Positions 55,589 to 64,000 of a stretch of 64,000 bases of DNA are shown here, in pieces. Within the stretch, counting starts at the first letter, position 1. Each line of letters starts with the position of its first letter. The stretch is from Indolivaga capnocytophagoides DSM 22835 (GTDB lineage: Bacteria > Bacteroidota > Bacteroidia > Bacteroidales > Dysgonomonadaceae), in assembly GCF_000426485.1 (NCBI RefSeq), contig NZ_AUFL01000015.1:1-64000 (forward strand). Reading direction: 5' to 3'. Made by a program: the position numbers and the translations under genes. The notes under the pieces were generated by a model. It saw nothing but the letters and a program-made list of their open reading frames with translations. It did not search any database and was not told the origin of the DNA.

Positions 55589-56647
55589 ATGAATTTTACC
55601 CGTAATATATTAATAACAGGAGGAGCTGGTTTTATAGGCTCTCATGTGGTACGTTTATTTGTAAATAAATATCCGGATTATCATATAATAAATCTGGACA
55701 AACTTACTTATGCCGGAAATTTAGCTAACCTGACGGATATTGAAGATAAGCCTAATTACACTTTTGTTAAAGCTGATATTTGCGACTTTAATCAGATATT
55801 GGATATTTTCAAAAAATATGAAATAGACAATGTGATACATTTGGCGGCCGAAAGCCATGTTGATAGAAGTATCAAGGATCCATTTACATTTGCTCAAACT
55901 AATGTTATGGGTACATTATCGTTATTGCAAGCAGCAAAAGAATTATGGACTGCACCTTATACCAATAATCGATTTTATCATATTTCAACAGATGAAGTAT
56001 ACGGAACTTTGGAGTTTGACGGGACCTTCTTTACCGAAGATACAAAGTATGACCCACATAGTCCATATTCGGCAAGTAAGGCTAGCAGCGATCACTTTGT
56101 TCGTGCTTTCCATGATACTTATGGTTTACCTATAATTGTTACTAACTGCAGTAATAATTATGGACCATACCAATTTCCCGAAAAACTAATACCTCTATTT
56201 ATAAACAATATAAGACATAAAAAGCCGTTACCTGTATATGGTAAAGGCGAGAATGTCCGAGATTGGCTGTATGTAGTAGATCATGCTCGTGCCATTGATG
56301 TAATTTTCCATAAGGGAGATATTGCCGATACTTATAACATCGGAGGTTTCAATGAGTGGAAAAATATAGATCTTATAAAAGTTATTATCAAAACTGTAGA
56401 CCGTTTGCTCGGACATGCAGAAGGAACATCTGATTCTTTAATTACATACGTGACAGACCGAGCAGGGCACGACTTACGTTATGCTATTGATTCTAATAAG
56501 TTGAAAAATCAATTAGGATGGGAGCCATCTCTACAATTTGAAGAAGGGATAGAAAAAACAGTACAATGGTATCTCGATAATCAGGAATGGATGGATAATG
56601 TAACATCGGGAGATTATCAGGAGTATTATAAGAAGATGTATAAATAA
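55589..56647 (+). CDS. rmlB: dTDP-glucose 4,6-dehydratase
   Basis: Step two of dTDP-L-rhamnose synthesis. The 352-residue SDR enzyme has GGAGFIGSHVVRLF, AAESHVDRSI, the STDEVYGTLE catalytic motif, YSASKASSDHFVRAF (YxxxK), and NNYGPYQFPEKLIPLF. It completes the rmlACDB set in the order common in Bacteroides. Confidence 0.98.
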   Translation: MNFTRNILITGGAGFIGSHVVRLFVNKYPDYHIINLDKLTYAGNLANLTDIEDKPNYTFVKADICDFNQILDIFKKYEIDNVIHLAAESHVDRSIKDPFTFAQTNVMGTLSLLQAAKELWTAPYTNNRFYHISTDEVYGTLEFDGTFFTEDTKYDPHSPYSASKASSDHFVRAFHDTYGLPIIVTNCSNNYGPYQFPEKLIPLFINNIRHKKPLPVYGKGENVRDWLYVVDHARAIDVIFHKGDIADTYNIGGFNEWKNIDLIKVIIKTVDRLLGHAEGTSDSLITYVTDRAGHDLRYAIDSNKLKNQLGWEPSLQFEEGIEKTVQWYLDNQEWMDNVTSGDYQEYYKKMYK

Positions 56648-56652
56648 GATAG

Positions 56653-58092
56653 ATGAGTCTAAAAAAAAATTTCTTCTATAGTTCAATTTTAACTATTGCA
56701 AACTATATATTTCCATTAATTACATTTCCGTATGTTTCAAGAATATTAGGTGTCTCTAATATAGGTAAATGTAATTTTGTTGATAGTATTGTTAGTTATT
56801 TTGTTTTGTTTGCCACAATGGGATTAGCTGTCATTGGTGTGAGAGAAATAGCCAAATCTAAGGCTCTAGGAGGTGAAGAAACTTTAAGTAAAACATTTTC
56901 AAGTTTGTTTGTCTTGAATATTTTGTTTACTATTGTTTCGTTAATTATTTTCTTTTTAGTGATCTTCTTTGATTCCGATTTAAAGAATTACAATAATCTG
57001 CTATATATAGGAGGTGCAAAAATTTTATTTACCTTATTCTTAATAGAATGGTTTTATAAAGGAATTGAAAACTTTCGGTATATAACTGTTCGAAGTATAC
57101 TTATAAAAGTTATATACATTTTACTAATATTTCTTTTAGTCAAGAAGCCCGATGATTACGAAATGTACTATCTACTGACTGTTTGTATGGTTTTAGTAAA
57201 TGGAATATTTAATATTATTTATAGTAGAAATTTTATTCGTATTTCCTTTCTGGATCTTAAACTTAAAAAATATTTAGCTCCAGTTCTGAAAGCTGGAGTT
57301 TATGCTCTGTTAACATCAATGTATACCACGTTTAATGTTGTTTATCTAGGTTTTGTTTCAACAGAGGCTGAGGTTGGTTATTATACAACAGCTATTAAAT
57401 TATATACAATAATTCTTGCTGTGTTTACAGCATTTACAGGTGTTATTATGCCAAGAGTAAGTGTTTTAATTGAAGAAAAAAAAATGAATCATATAATATC
57501 TATTTTAGATAAATCATTTAATGTTTTATTCCTTTTTTGTTTTCCTATTATAGCAATTACACTTGTTTTAACCCCTCAGATAATTTTTTTAATTGCAGGA
57601 TTAGGATATGAACATGCTATTGTTCCAATGAGAATAATAATGCCATTAGTATTGGTTGTGGGTATAGCTCAGATATACGTAATCCAAATTTTGATGCCTT
57701 TTAAACATGATAATTACGTTTTATATAATGCCATAATTGGTGCTGTTGTAGGCCTTATATTAAATATTGTTCTTGTGAAAAATTTTGCTAGTGTTGGTTC
57801 TGCAATCGTAATATTGGTATCAGAACTTACAGTATTATTTTGTGCTGTTTATTTCTCAAGAGGGATCCTAAAGTTAAGTTTTCCCTATAAAAAGATCCTT
57901 ATAAATGCATCGTTATCTGTTCCATATTTGTTTTTATGTTGGTTTTCTCAATATTTTTTTCAAAATCCTGTATATATCTGTTTAGTTAGTATTATATTAG
58001 GGTTATTATACTTTTTAGTATCTCAGGTATTTATTTTAAAAAATGAATTGTGTGTCAATTTATATAAGTTCTTCCTCAATAAAATCCGATGA
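56653..58092 (+). CDS. wzx: Oligosaccharide flippase (Wzx-like)
   Basis: A 479-residue integral membrane protein of the polysaccharide-transport MOP superfamily, with about 12 to 14 spans. The N-terminus (FFYSSILTIANYIFPLITFP) and the GVSNIGKCNFVDSIVSYF segment are characteristic. Moves the lipid-linked repeat unit across the inner membrane. From here the cluster becomes clearly more AT-rich than the rml genes, as is usual for variable polysaccharide genes. Confidence 0.92.
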   Translation: MSLKKNFFYSSILTIANYIFPLITFPYVSRILGVSNIGKCNFVDSIVSYFVLFATMGLAVIGVREIAKSKALGGEETLSKTFSSLFVLNILFTIVSLIIFFLVIFFDSDLKNYNNLLYIGGAKILFTLFLIEWFYKGIENFRYITVRSILIKVIYILLIFLLVKKPDDYEMYYLLTVCMVLVNGIFNIIYSRNFIRISFLDLKLKKYLAPVLKAGVYALLTSMYTTFNVVYLGFVSTEAEVGYYTTAIKLYTIILAVFTAFTGVIMPRVSVLIEEKKMNHIISILDKSFNVLFLFCFPIIAITLVLTPQIIFLIAGLGYEHAIVPMRIIMPLVLVVGIAQIYVIQILMPFKHDNYVLYNAIIGAVVGLILNIVLVKNFASVGSAIVILVSELTVLFCAVYFSRGILKLSFPYKKILINASLSVPYLFLCWFSQYFFQNPVYICLVSIILGLLYFLVSQVFILKNELCVNLYKFFLNKIR

Positions 58093-58289
58093 CTAATATA
58101 TTTGAAGAAGTCGTTTTGTCTGATTTCTGATAATTGAACACATATATTTTAGAGGAAAACTATTGTTTTTTTGAGCTTTTAAAGATTTTAAAATATCATT
58201 TTGTTAGTAAAATGTTCAAAAAATAAGAAATCAAGATGTGATCAAATATATTTTGTGTTTTTTAGATATATAAATTTTTTAATAATCAG
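58093..58289. other. AT-rich spacer inside the polysaccharide cluster
   Basis: 197 bp without an ORF. It contains TATATTTTG-like sequences (about 58250), not a clean promoter match. An internal promoter or a remnant of a removed gene is possible. Confidence 0.35.
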
Positions 58290-59192
58290 ATGAAAATAGA
58301 TGTTTCTGTAATAATAGTCAATTATAATACAATAAAATTATTGATTGATGCAATTAATTCTCTTTTGAATAAAATAGGAAGTATAGGCTATGAAATTATT
58401 GTTGTAGATAACCACTCTTCTGATGATTCTATTGAGGTTATAAAGAAAAAGTTTCCAGAAGTTATCCTTATAGAGAATAATCAAAATTTAGGTTTTGGTT
58501 TGGCGAATAATGAAGGAATAAAGGTCTCGAAGGGTAGGAATATTTTTTTTTTGAACCCAGATACTATTATAATGAATAATGCGATTGAAATTTTATCAAA
58601 CTTCTTGGACAATAACCAATTGGTTGGGGTTTGCGGAGGGAATTTATTTGATGAAGATCTGAAACCGACCCATTCATTTCAACGTAGGCTTCCTGGCATA
58701 TGTTCTGAGTTGAATAATTTATCGATGGGCTTACTCGATAAAATTTGTTATGGGAAGAATATAGAATTTAATCATAGTAATAAGCCATTAGATGTAGGTT
58801 ATGTTACAGGTGCAGATATGATGGTGCGTAAATCTGTTTTAGATGAAGTTGGATATTATAATTCTAATTTTTTTATGTATTATGAAGAAACCGAATTAAC
58901 GTTTAGAATCAAAAAATCTGGATATAAAATTGTAAGTGTACCAGGAGCTTTTATTCAGCATTTAGAAGGGAAGAGTTTTGGTGATTTTAAAGAAAAGCGT
59001 GAGCGGATGCGTCTTCAAAGTCAGTTTATATATAATAAGTTGACAATGGGTAATAATAGAGCATATTTAGTAAAACTATTGCATTTACTTGTGATAAAAC
59101 AGCGTATCTTAGTTCATTCCTATTATAAAAAAAAATGGAAAGAATATTGGACCCGTAAACTTAGTCTCTACAAAGAATTTGTTAATGTTTGA
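58290..59192 (+). CDS. Glycosyltransferase family 2, rhamnosyltransferase-like (WbbL type)
   Basis: A 300-residue GT-A enzyme. Motifs are SVIIVNYNTIKLLIDAI at the N-terminus, the DNHSSDDS loop, NLGFGLANNEG, FLNPDTI (nucleotide-diphosphate and metal site), and the C-terminal GADMMVRKSVLDEVGYYN and MYYEETELTFRIKKSGY with the acidic catalytic residue. WbbL-like enzymes often transfer L-rhamnose, and this cluster makes dTDP-rhamnose, so that donor is a reasonable guess. Confidence 0.85.
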   Translation: MKIDVSVIIVNYNTIKLLIDAINSLLNKIGSIGYEIIVVDNHSSDDSIEVIKKKFPEVILIENNQNLGFGLANNEGIKVSKGRNIFFLNPDTIIMNNAIEILSNFLDNNQLVGVCGGNLFDEDLKPTHSFQRRLPGICSELNNLSMGLLDKICYGKNIEFNHSNKPLDVGYVTGADMMVRKSVLDEVGYYNSNFFMYYEETELTFRIKKSGYKIVSVPGAFIQHLEGKSFGDFKEKRERMRLQSQFIYNKLTMGNNRAYLVKLLHLLVIKQRILVHSYYKKKWKEYWTRKLSLYKEFVNV

Positions 59193-59300
59193 AATAAAAT
59201 TGTTCATAATAGTAAGTATTAACATTTAATTTATTTAGATGTGATATTCCTTCTAAATTTTTAAATATTAATGATGCGTATTTAGTTAAAAAAGAGTTTA

Positions 59301-60521
59301 ATGGAAGGACAAAAAATAGAACGAAAAAAATCGCAAAAACAATCAATAAAAATAATAACCCTTATATTTTGTTTGTTGAGTATTTGTTGTTTTTATTATG
59401 CTTTGAGATATTCATATTATAATGGAGATTATAATAATGTTGATGTTGGATTAGGTATTCCCATTCTGCTTTTTAATCTATTTTTTACAATTATTCCTTA
59501 TTTGTTATTATATAAGATATATAAATATTATAAAAAAAGAGAGCCTAAGAAAACAATAGCATTTCTACCTTCTAATATTGTAAATAATATTTTTTATATT
59601 GTTTGTATTTGGAATATATTGATCACATTGGTGTGGGGAGCTGGAAAAATGATGTCGGATGTTTATCAGGCTCCATTTGTTATCACTTTGATAATTCAAA
59701 TAACTAATAGAATCAGCATTATGGTTATGGTTGGTTTTTTTATTTTTACGTCATCAAGCTGGAAAAATATTGTAATTGTATGCCTATTAGTTCTATTAAT
59801 ATCATTGTTAAGAAGTAGTTTATTTTATTTTGTATCTCTTCCAATTTTTCTTTTTATTCGTTACTTTGATTTTATTTACTCATTTGTTAAAAAATATCTT
59901 GTGATTGTTATCGTTTTACTCTATTTAGTTCCTACTTCCATTGCTTTTCTATATAATATTCGGGATGGGCAGAGAAAAGGAGAGTCAATAGAAAATAATG
60001 AGAAGTTGGATACTGAATCTCTTTTGACTGGTAAATTAGCTGGACGTTTATCTTCTTTCTCTAATTCGGCTGTAATTATTCAATATCCTGCGTATTTTTA
60101 TTTGTCAAGTCAAAATCTAGAGTATTCTTATTATCTAAAACGTTTCCTTTCTGGAATATTTGGGCCCATTTTTCAACCAACATTATATCCTGAAAAAATA
60201 ATGGTAAACTTTGTTGATGAGGACAATGATGGTAAGGTCACATTTATGGCTGGAACGCAAGGTAATTGGTTGATATCTCTGTTTAAGTCACCATTATTAC
60301 TAGTGATAAATGCATTTATCCAATTATTTGTTATAATAATTGTTTTTAGATTTGCTAGATATTTAAAATTTCAATACTCAAATGAATTAGCTTTTGTGAC
60401 ACTCTTGTTTCCTACAATGAGTGGGGTTATTGCTGAGTATTCTATGGTTCTCATAGGTTTTGTTTTTTTATATTTAATTATCGTTTTAGCACAAAATATT
60501 GTACCCAAAACCAATAAATAA
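59301..60521 (+). CDS. wzy: O-antigen/repeat-unit polymerase (Wzy-like)
   Basis: A 406-residue membrane protein with about ten spans. A large loop in the middle (about 220-300, GESIENNEKLDTESLLTGKL...AGRLSSF region) has few conserved residues, as is typical for Wzy. The call rests on topology, location between wzx and glycosyltransferases, and the absence of another polymerase candidate. A Wzy of a different subtype or an O-acyltransferase are alternatives. Confidence 0.75.
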   Translation: MEGQKIERKKSQKQSIKIITLIFCLLSICCFYYALRYSYYNGDYNNVDVGLGIPILLFNLFFTIIPYLLLYKIYKYYKKREPKKTIAFLPSNIVNNIFYIVCIWNILITLVWGAGKMMSDVYQAPFVITLIIQITNRISIMVMVGFFIFTSSSWKNIVIVCLLVLLISLLRSSLFYFVSLPIFLFIRYFDFIYSFVKKYLVIVIVLLYLVPTSIAFLYNIRDGQRKGESIENNEKLDTESLLTGKLAGRLSSFSNSAVIIQYPAYFYLSSQNLEYSYYLKRFLSGIFGPIFQPTLYPEKIMVNFVDEDNDGKVTFMAGTQGNWLISLFKSPLLLVINAFIQLFVIIIVFRFARYLKFQYSNELAFVTLLFPTMSGVIAEYSMVLIGFVFLYLIIVLAQNIVPKTNK

Positions 60522-60522
60522 T

Positions 60523-61620
60523 ATGTCATCAATACCAAAAATCTTATTTGTAACTAAGGGTTATGGCCCTATGGTTGGAGGGGGAAAGTGTTCTCAAAGA
60601 AATTATGAAATGCTATTAAGCCTTTGTGGCCCTGAAAATTTGTTTAGAGTTGATACTGGAGAGTTGAACAAACTCAAAAAGTGGAGGTATAAATTTGAGA
60701 CTTTTTTGAATCGCTATATGTATGATATTTCTTTTTCTGTTTTAAAAGAGATTGACTATCTGATAAGAAATGAAAATATTTCTATTGTTTTTTTAGATTC
60801 TTCTATGGCTGGTAGATTAGCTAAAAGATTAAAACATAAGTATCCAAAATTATCTGTAATAACTTTTTTTCATAATTTGGAATACGATCTTATTTGTGAT
60901 GCTCCTTATGGCGGTTTGAAGAAAAAAATATATTTATATCTATCTAAGGTTAATGAGATTGCAGCTTGTAAATATTCTGATAAAATTGTTGCATTAAATG
61001 ATAGAGATACCTGTGCTATAGAGAATAGATACATGAGAAAGGTTGATTTGTGTATTCCTATAAGTTTGCCAGATATCTATGATAATCGCAATAGGATAGA
61101 ACCTCCTTCTATTTCTGATGAAACAAAAACAGCGTTATTTATTGGAAGTTACTTTTATCCAAATGTTCAGGGTATTACGTGGTTTGTAGATAATGTCCTA
61201 CCTCTTGTTGATATTAATCTGATTATTGTTGGGTCTGGAATGAATAAGTTGGCGATAGATAGAACTAAGAATATAGAGATATATGATAGTGTTGAGTCTC
61301 TTGTTGACTTTTATGAAAAAGCTGATTTTATGATTATGCCTATATTTTCAGGAAGTGGCATGAAGGTTAAGACAGCAGAAGCTTTGATGTACGGAAAGAC
61401 CATCATTGGGACAAAGGAGGCTTTTGAAGGATATAATGTCACTTCCGATATTGGATTTGTTTGTTCTTCTGTTGAAGACTTTGTTAATAAAATAAACATG
61501 CTTAAACTAAGAGATCAGAAGTATAATCCAGAGGCGAGACGGGTCTATGAGCAAAGCTATTCTTATGCTTCAACATTACCTCTGTTCAAAAAATTGCTTA
61601 CAGAAGAAAACAAAATATAA
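60523..61620 (+). CDS. Glycosyltransferase, GT-B fold (GT4-like)
   Basis: A 365-residue glycosyltransferase. The start at 60523, directly after the wzy stop, gives SSIPKILFVTKGYGPMVGGG; the ORF could extend 8 codons upstream into wzy. A GT-B enzyme is indicated by the glycine-rich GGGKCSQRNYEML near the N-terminus, LFIGSYFYPNVQGITWFVD in the linker, and the C-terminal MPIFSGSGMKVKTAEALMYG with the conserved Glu. The sugar is unknown. Confidence 0.88.
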   Translation: MSSIPKILFVTKGYGPMVGGGKCSQRNYEMLLSLCGPENLFRVDTGELNKLKKWRYKFETFLNRYMYDISFSVLKEIDYLIRNENISIVFLDSSMAGRLAKRLKHKYPKLSVITFFHNLEYDLICDAPYGGLKKKIYLYLSKVNEIAACKYSDKIVALNDRDTCAIENRYMRKVDLCIPISLPDIYDNRNRIEPPSISDETKTALFIGSYFYPNVQGITWFVDNVLPLVDINLIIVGSGMNKLAIDRTKNIEIYDSVESLVDFYEKADFMIMPIFSGSGMKVKTAEALMYGKTIIGTKEAFEGYNVTSDIGFVCSSVEDFVNKINMLKLRDQKYNPEARRVYEQSYSYASTLPLFKKLLTEENKI

Positions 61621-61631
61621 AAAAGAAGAGT

Positions 61632-62750
61632 ATGCTTAATAATATAAGTAAGAAATCAATTGTCGTATCAGGTGTTAGCATTGATTCAGGAGGTCCTTTG
61701 ACGATTTTCAAAGACATACTTTCTTTTTTATCTTCAAGTGAGTGGGGGAGTCAATATGAAATTATAGCAATAGTTCATGATGAAAAGCTTTTTGATATTG
61801 ATAATGTAAAATATATATCTATACCAAAGGCTGATAACTGGTTGTTAAGATTATATTATGAATATTGTGGATTCAATAAAATCTCTCAAAATTTAAACTC
61901 TTTCTTATGGCTATCTTTACAAGTCGCTACGCCTCGAGTTAAAACAGAGAGACAGGCTTTGTATATGCATAATCCATCTCCATTTTATAAATGGAGACTT
62001 AAGGATTTATCGGAGGGGGCTCGTTATATCTTATTTGCAATCTTCTTTAAATATATTTATCGAATAAATTTGAAGAGTAATAATTACTTGATTGTGCAGC
62101 AATCTTGGTTAAGAAATGCTTTTTCAGCAATGTATTCATTTTCGAAGAAAAAAATTGTGGTTGCTTATCCTCCAAGACCTTCAGAAAAAAACGTTACAGA
62201 TATAGAGAGTAAAAGACCAAATCAGATTTATACATTCTTTTTTCCTGCGTTACCCCGAATTTTCAAGAATTTTGAGATTGTATGTGAGGCCGTTAAAATA
62301 TTAAATAGTGAAGGTGTCAATAATTTTCAAGTGATTCAAACTATAGACGGTTCTGAAAATAAATATTCTAGAAATATTGTAAATAAATATTCTGGCTTAA
62401 AAGAATTAAAATTTATTGGTTTGGTTCCTCATAAGGATATTGATACATACTATGAAGAGTCTGATTGTCTTATATTCCCATCAAAATTAGAAACGTGGGG
62501 ATTACCCATATCTGAATTTTCTAAGTATAAAAAACCGATGATTATTGCAGACTTACCATATGCACATGAAACAGCCAGCGGATGTGATTTAGTTACATTT
62601 TTTGATGTCGATAATGCTTCTGAATTAGCATTGAAAATGAAAAGAGTAAAAGATGGAGATTATACTTTCTTACAATCTGTTCCAGTAATGGGTGTTGAAG
62701 AGCCGGTAGTCTCGTCATGGAAAAAGATATTTGATATTTTATTAAAGTAA
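61632..62750 (+). CDS. Glycosyltransferase, GT-B fold (GT4-like)
   Basis: A 372-residue glycosyltransferase. It has [19 protein letters not shown] at the N-terminus (glycine loop for acceptor and donor), [19 protein letters not shown] and [20 protein letters not shown] in the C-terminal domain, then [13 protein letters not shown], the E-x7-E motif of GT4. It sits 11 bp after the previous glycosyltransferase and 4 bp before the acetyltransferase. Confidence 0.88.
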   Translation: MLNNISKKSIVVSGVSIDSGGPLTIFKDILSFLSSSEWGSQYEIIAIVHDEKLFDIDNVKYISIPKADNWLLRLYYEYCGFNKISQNLNSFLWLSLQVATPRVKTERQALYMHNPSPFYKWRLKDLSEGARYILFAIFFKYIYRINLKSNNYLIVQQSWLRNAFSAMYSFSKKKIVVAYPPRPSEKNVTDIESKRPNQIYTFFFPALPRIFKNFEIVCEAVKILNSEGVNNFQVIQTIDGSENKYSRNIVNKYSGLKELKFIGLVPHKDIDTYYEESDCLIFPSKLETWGLPISEFSKYKKPMIIADLPYAHETASGCDLVTFFDVDNASELALKMKRVKDGDYTFLQSVPVMGVEEPVVSSWKKIFDILLK

Positions 62751-62754
62751 TTTT

Positions 62755-63360
62755 ATGCAAGGTAACATTAAACAATACAGCTTCTCTAATAAAATTTATA
62801 TGGCTTGCTGCTTGATAAGGACAAAATTATTTTATCCTCAAGCTAAAGTTATAAGATTTCCTTTTGATATTCGAAATGGAAAACAAATCTCTATAGGTAA
62901 GGGTTTTTCCGCAGGAAGGCTTTGCCGAATAGAAGTTATTAATGAAGAGGCACATAATGGTATTAAAATTGAAATCGGCGACGATGTTCGTTTAGGCGAT
63001 TTTATTCATATTGCAGCTTTAAATAGGGTTGTTATAGGTGATAATGTCGGGATTGGGCCTAAAACGTTAATTTCAGATGTTAGTCACGGGAATTTTGATG
63101 AAGGAGTACCTTATGATTTAGATATACCGTATAGAGAAAGGAAATTATCGGCTAAACCTATCATAATTGGAAATAATGTTTGGATCGGAGAATCTGTTTG
63201 TATTTTACCAGGAGTAACAATAGGAGATGGTTGTGTTATTGGGGCTTTATCGAACGTTACAAAGTCAATTCCACCTTATTCTATTGCTGTAGGTAATCCC
63301 GCAAAAGTTGTGAAGAAATATAATTTTGAAACAAAATGCTGGGAGCGTGTAATTAAGTAA
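62755..63360 (+). CDS. Hexapeptide-repeat acyltransferase (LbH, WcaF/CatB-like)
   Basis: A 201-residue left-handed beta-helix enzyme, probably an O-acetyltransferase acting on a sugar of the repeat unit. The hexapeptide pattern runs through [40 protein letters not shown] (catalytic His), [19 protein letters not shown] and [15 protein letters not shown]. The C-terminus [17 protein letters not shown] is characteristic of the WcaF group. Confidence 0.92.
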   Translation: MQGNIKQYSFSNKIYMACCLIRTKLFYPQAKVIRFPFDIRNGKQISIGKGFSAGRLCRIEVINEEAHNGIKIEIGDDVRLGDFIHIAALNRVVIGDNVGIGPKTLISDVSHGNFDEGVPYDLDIPYRERKLSAKPIIIGNNVWIGESVCILPGVTIGDGCVIGALSNVTKSIPPYSIAVGNPAKVVKKYNFETKCWERVIK

Positions 63361-63392
63361 TAAAAACCCGAATTTTCATAAAACATTCTTTA

Positions 63393-64000
63393 ATGGTAAC
63401 AGCTTCTATTGTATTATATAATACAGATAAAGACGAATTAACGAGAGTCTTAAATTGTGCCGTATCTTCGATTATTGATATTGTATTTATTATAGATAAT
63501 TCGCCAACAGATAATCTCAAAAATATACTGATTGGTTTTTCTGATAAAGTTCAGTACTTTTTTAATGGGAAAAATATTGGTTATGGAGGAGCTCACAATA
63601 TAGCTTTGAGGAAGAGTATAAAGATAAAGTCTGACTATCATATTATTTTAAATCCCGATATTTACTTCGAAAAAGACTCTTTAGATGAATTGAAAGAATA
63701 TATGGATGTTAACCCTGATGTTGGATCAATTATGCCTAAGGTAACATATCCTGATGGTGAAATTCAATATTTATGTAAATTGCAAGCAACACCTCTTGAT
63801 TTATTTGGGCGTCGGTTTATTCCATTTGAGAAATATATTAATAAAAGGAACTATTATTACGAACTAAGAGATTCGGGTTATAATCAAATAATGAATGTTC
63901 CTTGTTTGTCCGGTTGCTTTATGTTTCTAAGAGTTTCTATTTTAGGAGATGTAGGTTTATTTGATGATCGTTTTTTTATGTACTGTGAAGATTTTGATTT
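63393..64000 (+). CDS. Glycosyltransferase family 2, cut by the window edge
   Basis: An open frame starts at ATG 63393, 33 bp after the acetyltransferase stop, and runs uninterrupted to the end of the window (about 202 codons). It has the GT2 pattern: TASIVLYNTDKDELTRVL, the IIDNSPTD loop, GKNIGYGGAHNIAL, ILNPDIYFEKDSLDEL, and GCFMFLRVSILGDVGLFDD followed by FFMYCEDFD. It resembles the enzyme at 58290-59192 and is probably a rhamnosyltransferase-type enzyme. Confidence 0.88.
   Translation, partial: MVTASIVLYNTDKDELTRVLNCAVSSIIDIVFIIDNSPTDNLKNILIGFSDKVQYFFNGKNIGYGGAHNIALRKSIKIKSDYHIILNPDIYFEKDSLDELKEYMDVNPDVGSIMPKVTYPDGEIQYLCKLQATPLDLFGRRFIPFEKYINKRNYYYELRDSGYNQIMNVPCLSGCFMFLRVSILGDVGLFDDRFFMYCEDFD

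Overview
The window comes from a low-GC member of the Bacteroidota, most likely order Bacteroidales and plausibly Dysgonomonas-like. The evidence is a PorZ-type type IX secretion protein, a TamL-type Omp85 lipoprotein, several promoters of the Bacteroidota form TTG-N19..22-TAnnTTTG, almost no Shine-Dalgarno sequences, and very AT-rich spacers. The genus is an inference. I see no rRNA, tRNA, CRISPR array, transposase or integrase.

Layout. 1-1083 has no gene: a GC-rich block with several foldback stems (1-430), then AT-rich DNA with DnaA-box-like 9-mers. 1084-5535 (+) carries a secreted unknown, a lipoprotein tyrosine phosphatase, YchF, a GNAT acetyltransferase and an M48 peptidase. 5615-15009 (-) carries redox and membrane proteins, two tandem multi-membrane PTPS-related proteins and DNA polymerase I. 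15203-16705 (+) has a polyprenyl synthase and a small membrane protein. 16748-24041 (-) has deoC-mazG-dtd, an HdeD-like protein and mnmG-apt-uvrC, with two parS-like sites between mnmG and apt. 24472-30354 (+) has cutC, a 1.07-kb gene-free T-rich gap and the run dapB-lepB-lepB paralogue-wbqC. 30422-35696 (-) has an outer-membrane barrel, an M16 peptidase, a GT-C glycosyltransferase, an AlkD-like protein and a lone HTH protein. 36036-48228 holds tamL, guaB, an SH3-like protein, an ECF sigma factor with a membrane partner, a second GT-C enzyme, cysS and porZ. From 48423 to the end there is one long (+) surface-polysaccharide cluster: ugd, wza-like, wzz-like, rmlACDB, wzx, glycosyltransferases, wzy and an acetyltransferase, cut by the window edge inside another glycosyltransferase.

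How it fits together. The last 15.6 kb supplies UDP-glucuronate and dTDP-L-rhamnose, assembles a repeat unit, flips and polymerises it, and exports it through an SLBB-type outer-membrane protein. No initiating sugar-phosphate transferase is present, so it should lie beyond 64000 or elsewhere. The rest is mostly housekeeping plus envelope biogenesis.

Most notable points: (1) the second LepB-like protein lacks both catalytic residues of signal peptidase I; (2) two parS-like sites, mnmG, the dapB-lepB-wbqC run and a DnaA-box-like cluster suggest an origin-proximal segment; (3) a family of intergenic repeats carries an AGGTC-nnn-GACCT hairpin that repeatedly sits 13-26 nt before start codons; (4) the GC-rich foldback block at 1-430 is unexplained. 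I did not find a clearly novel multi-gene system.
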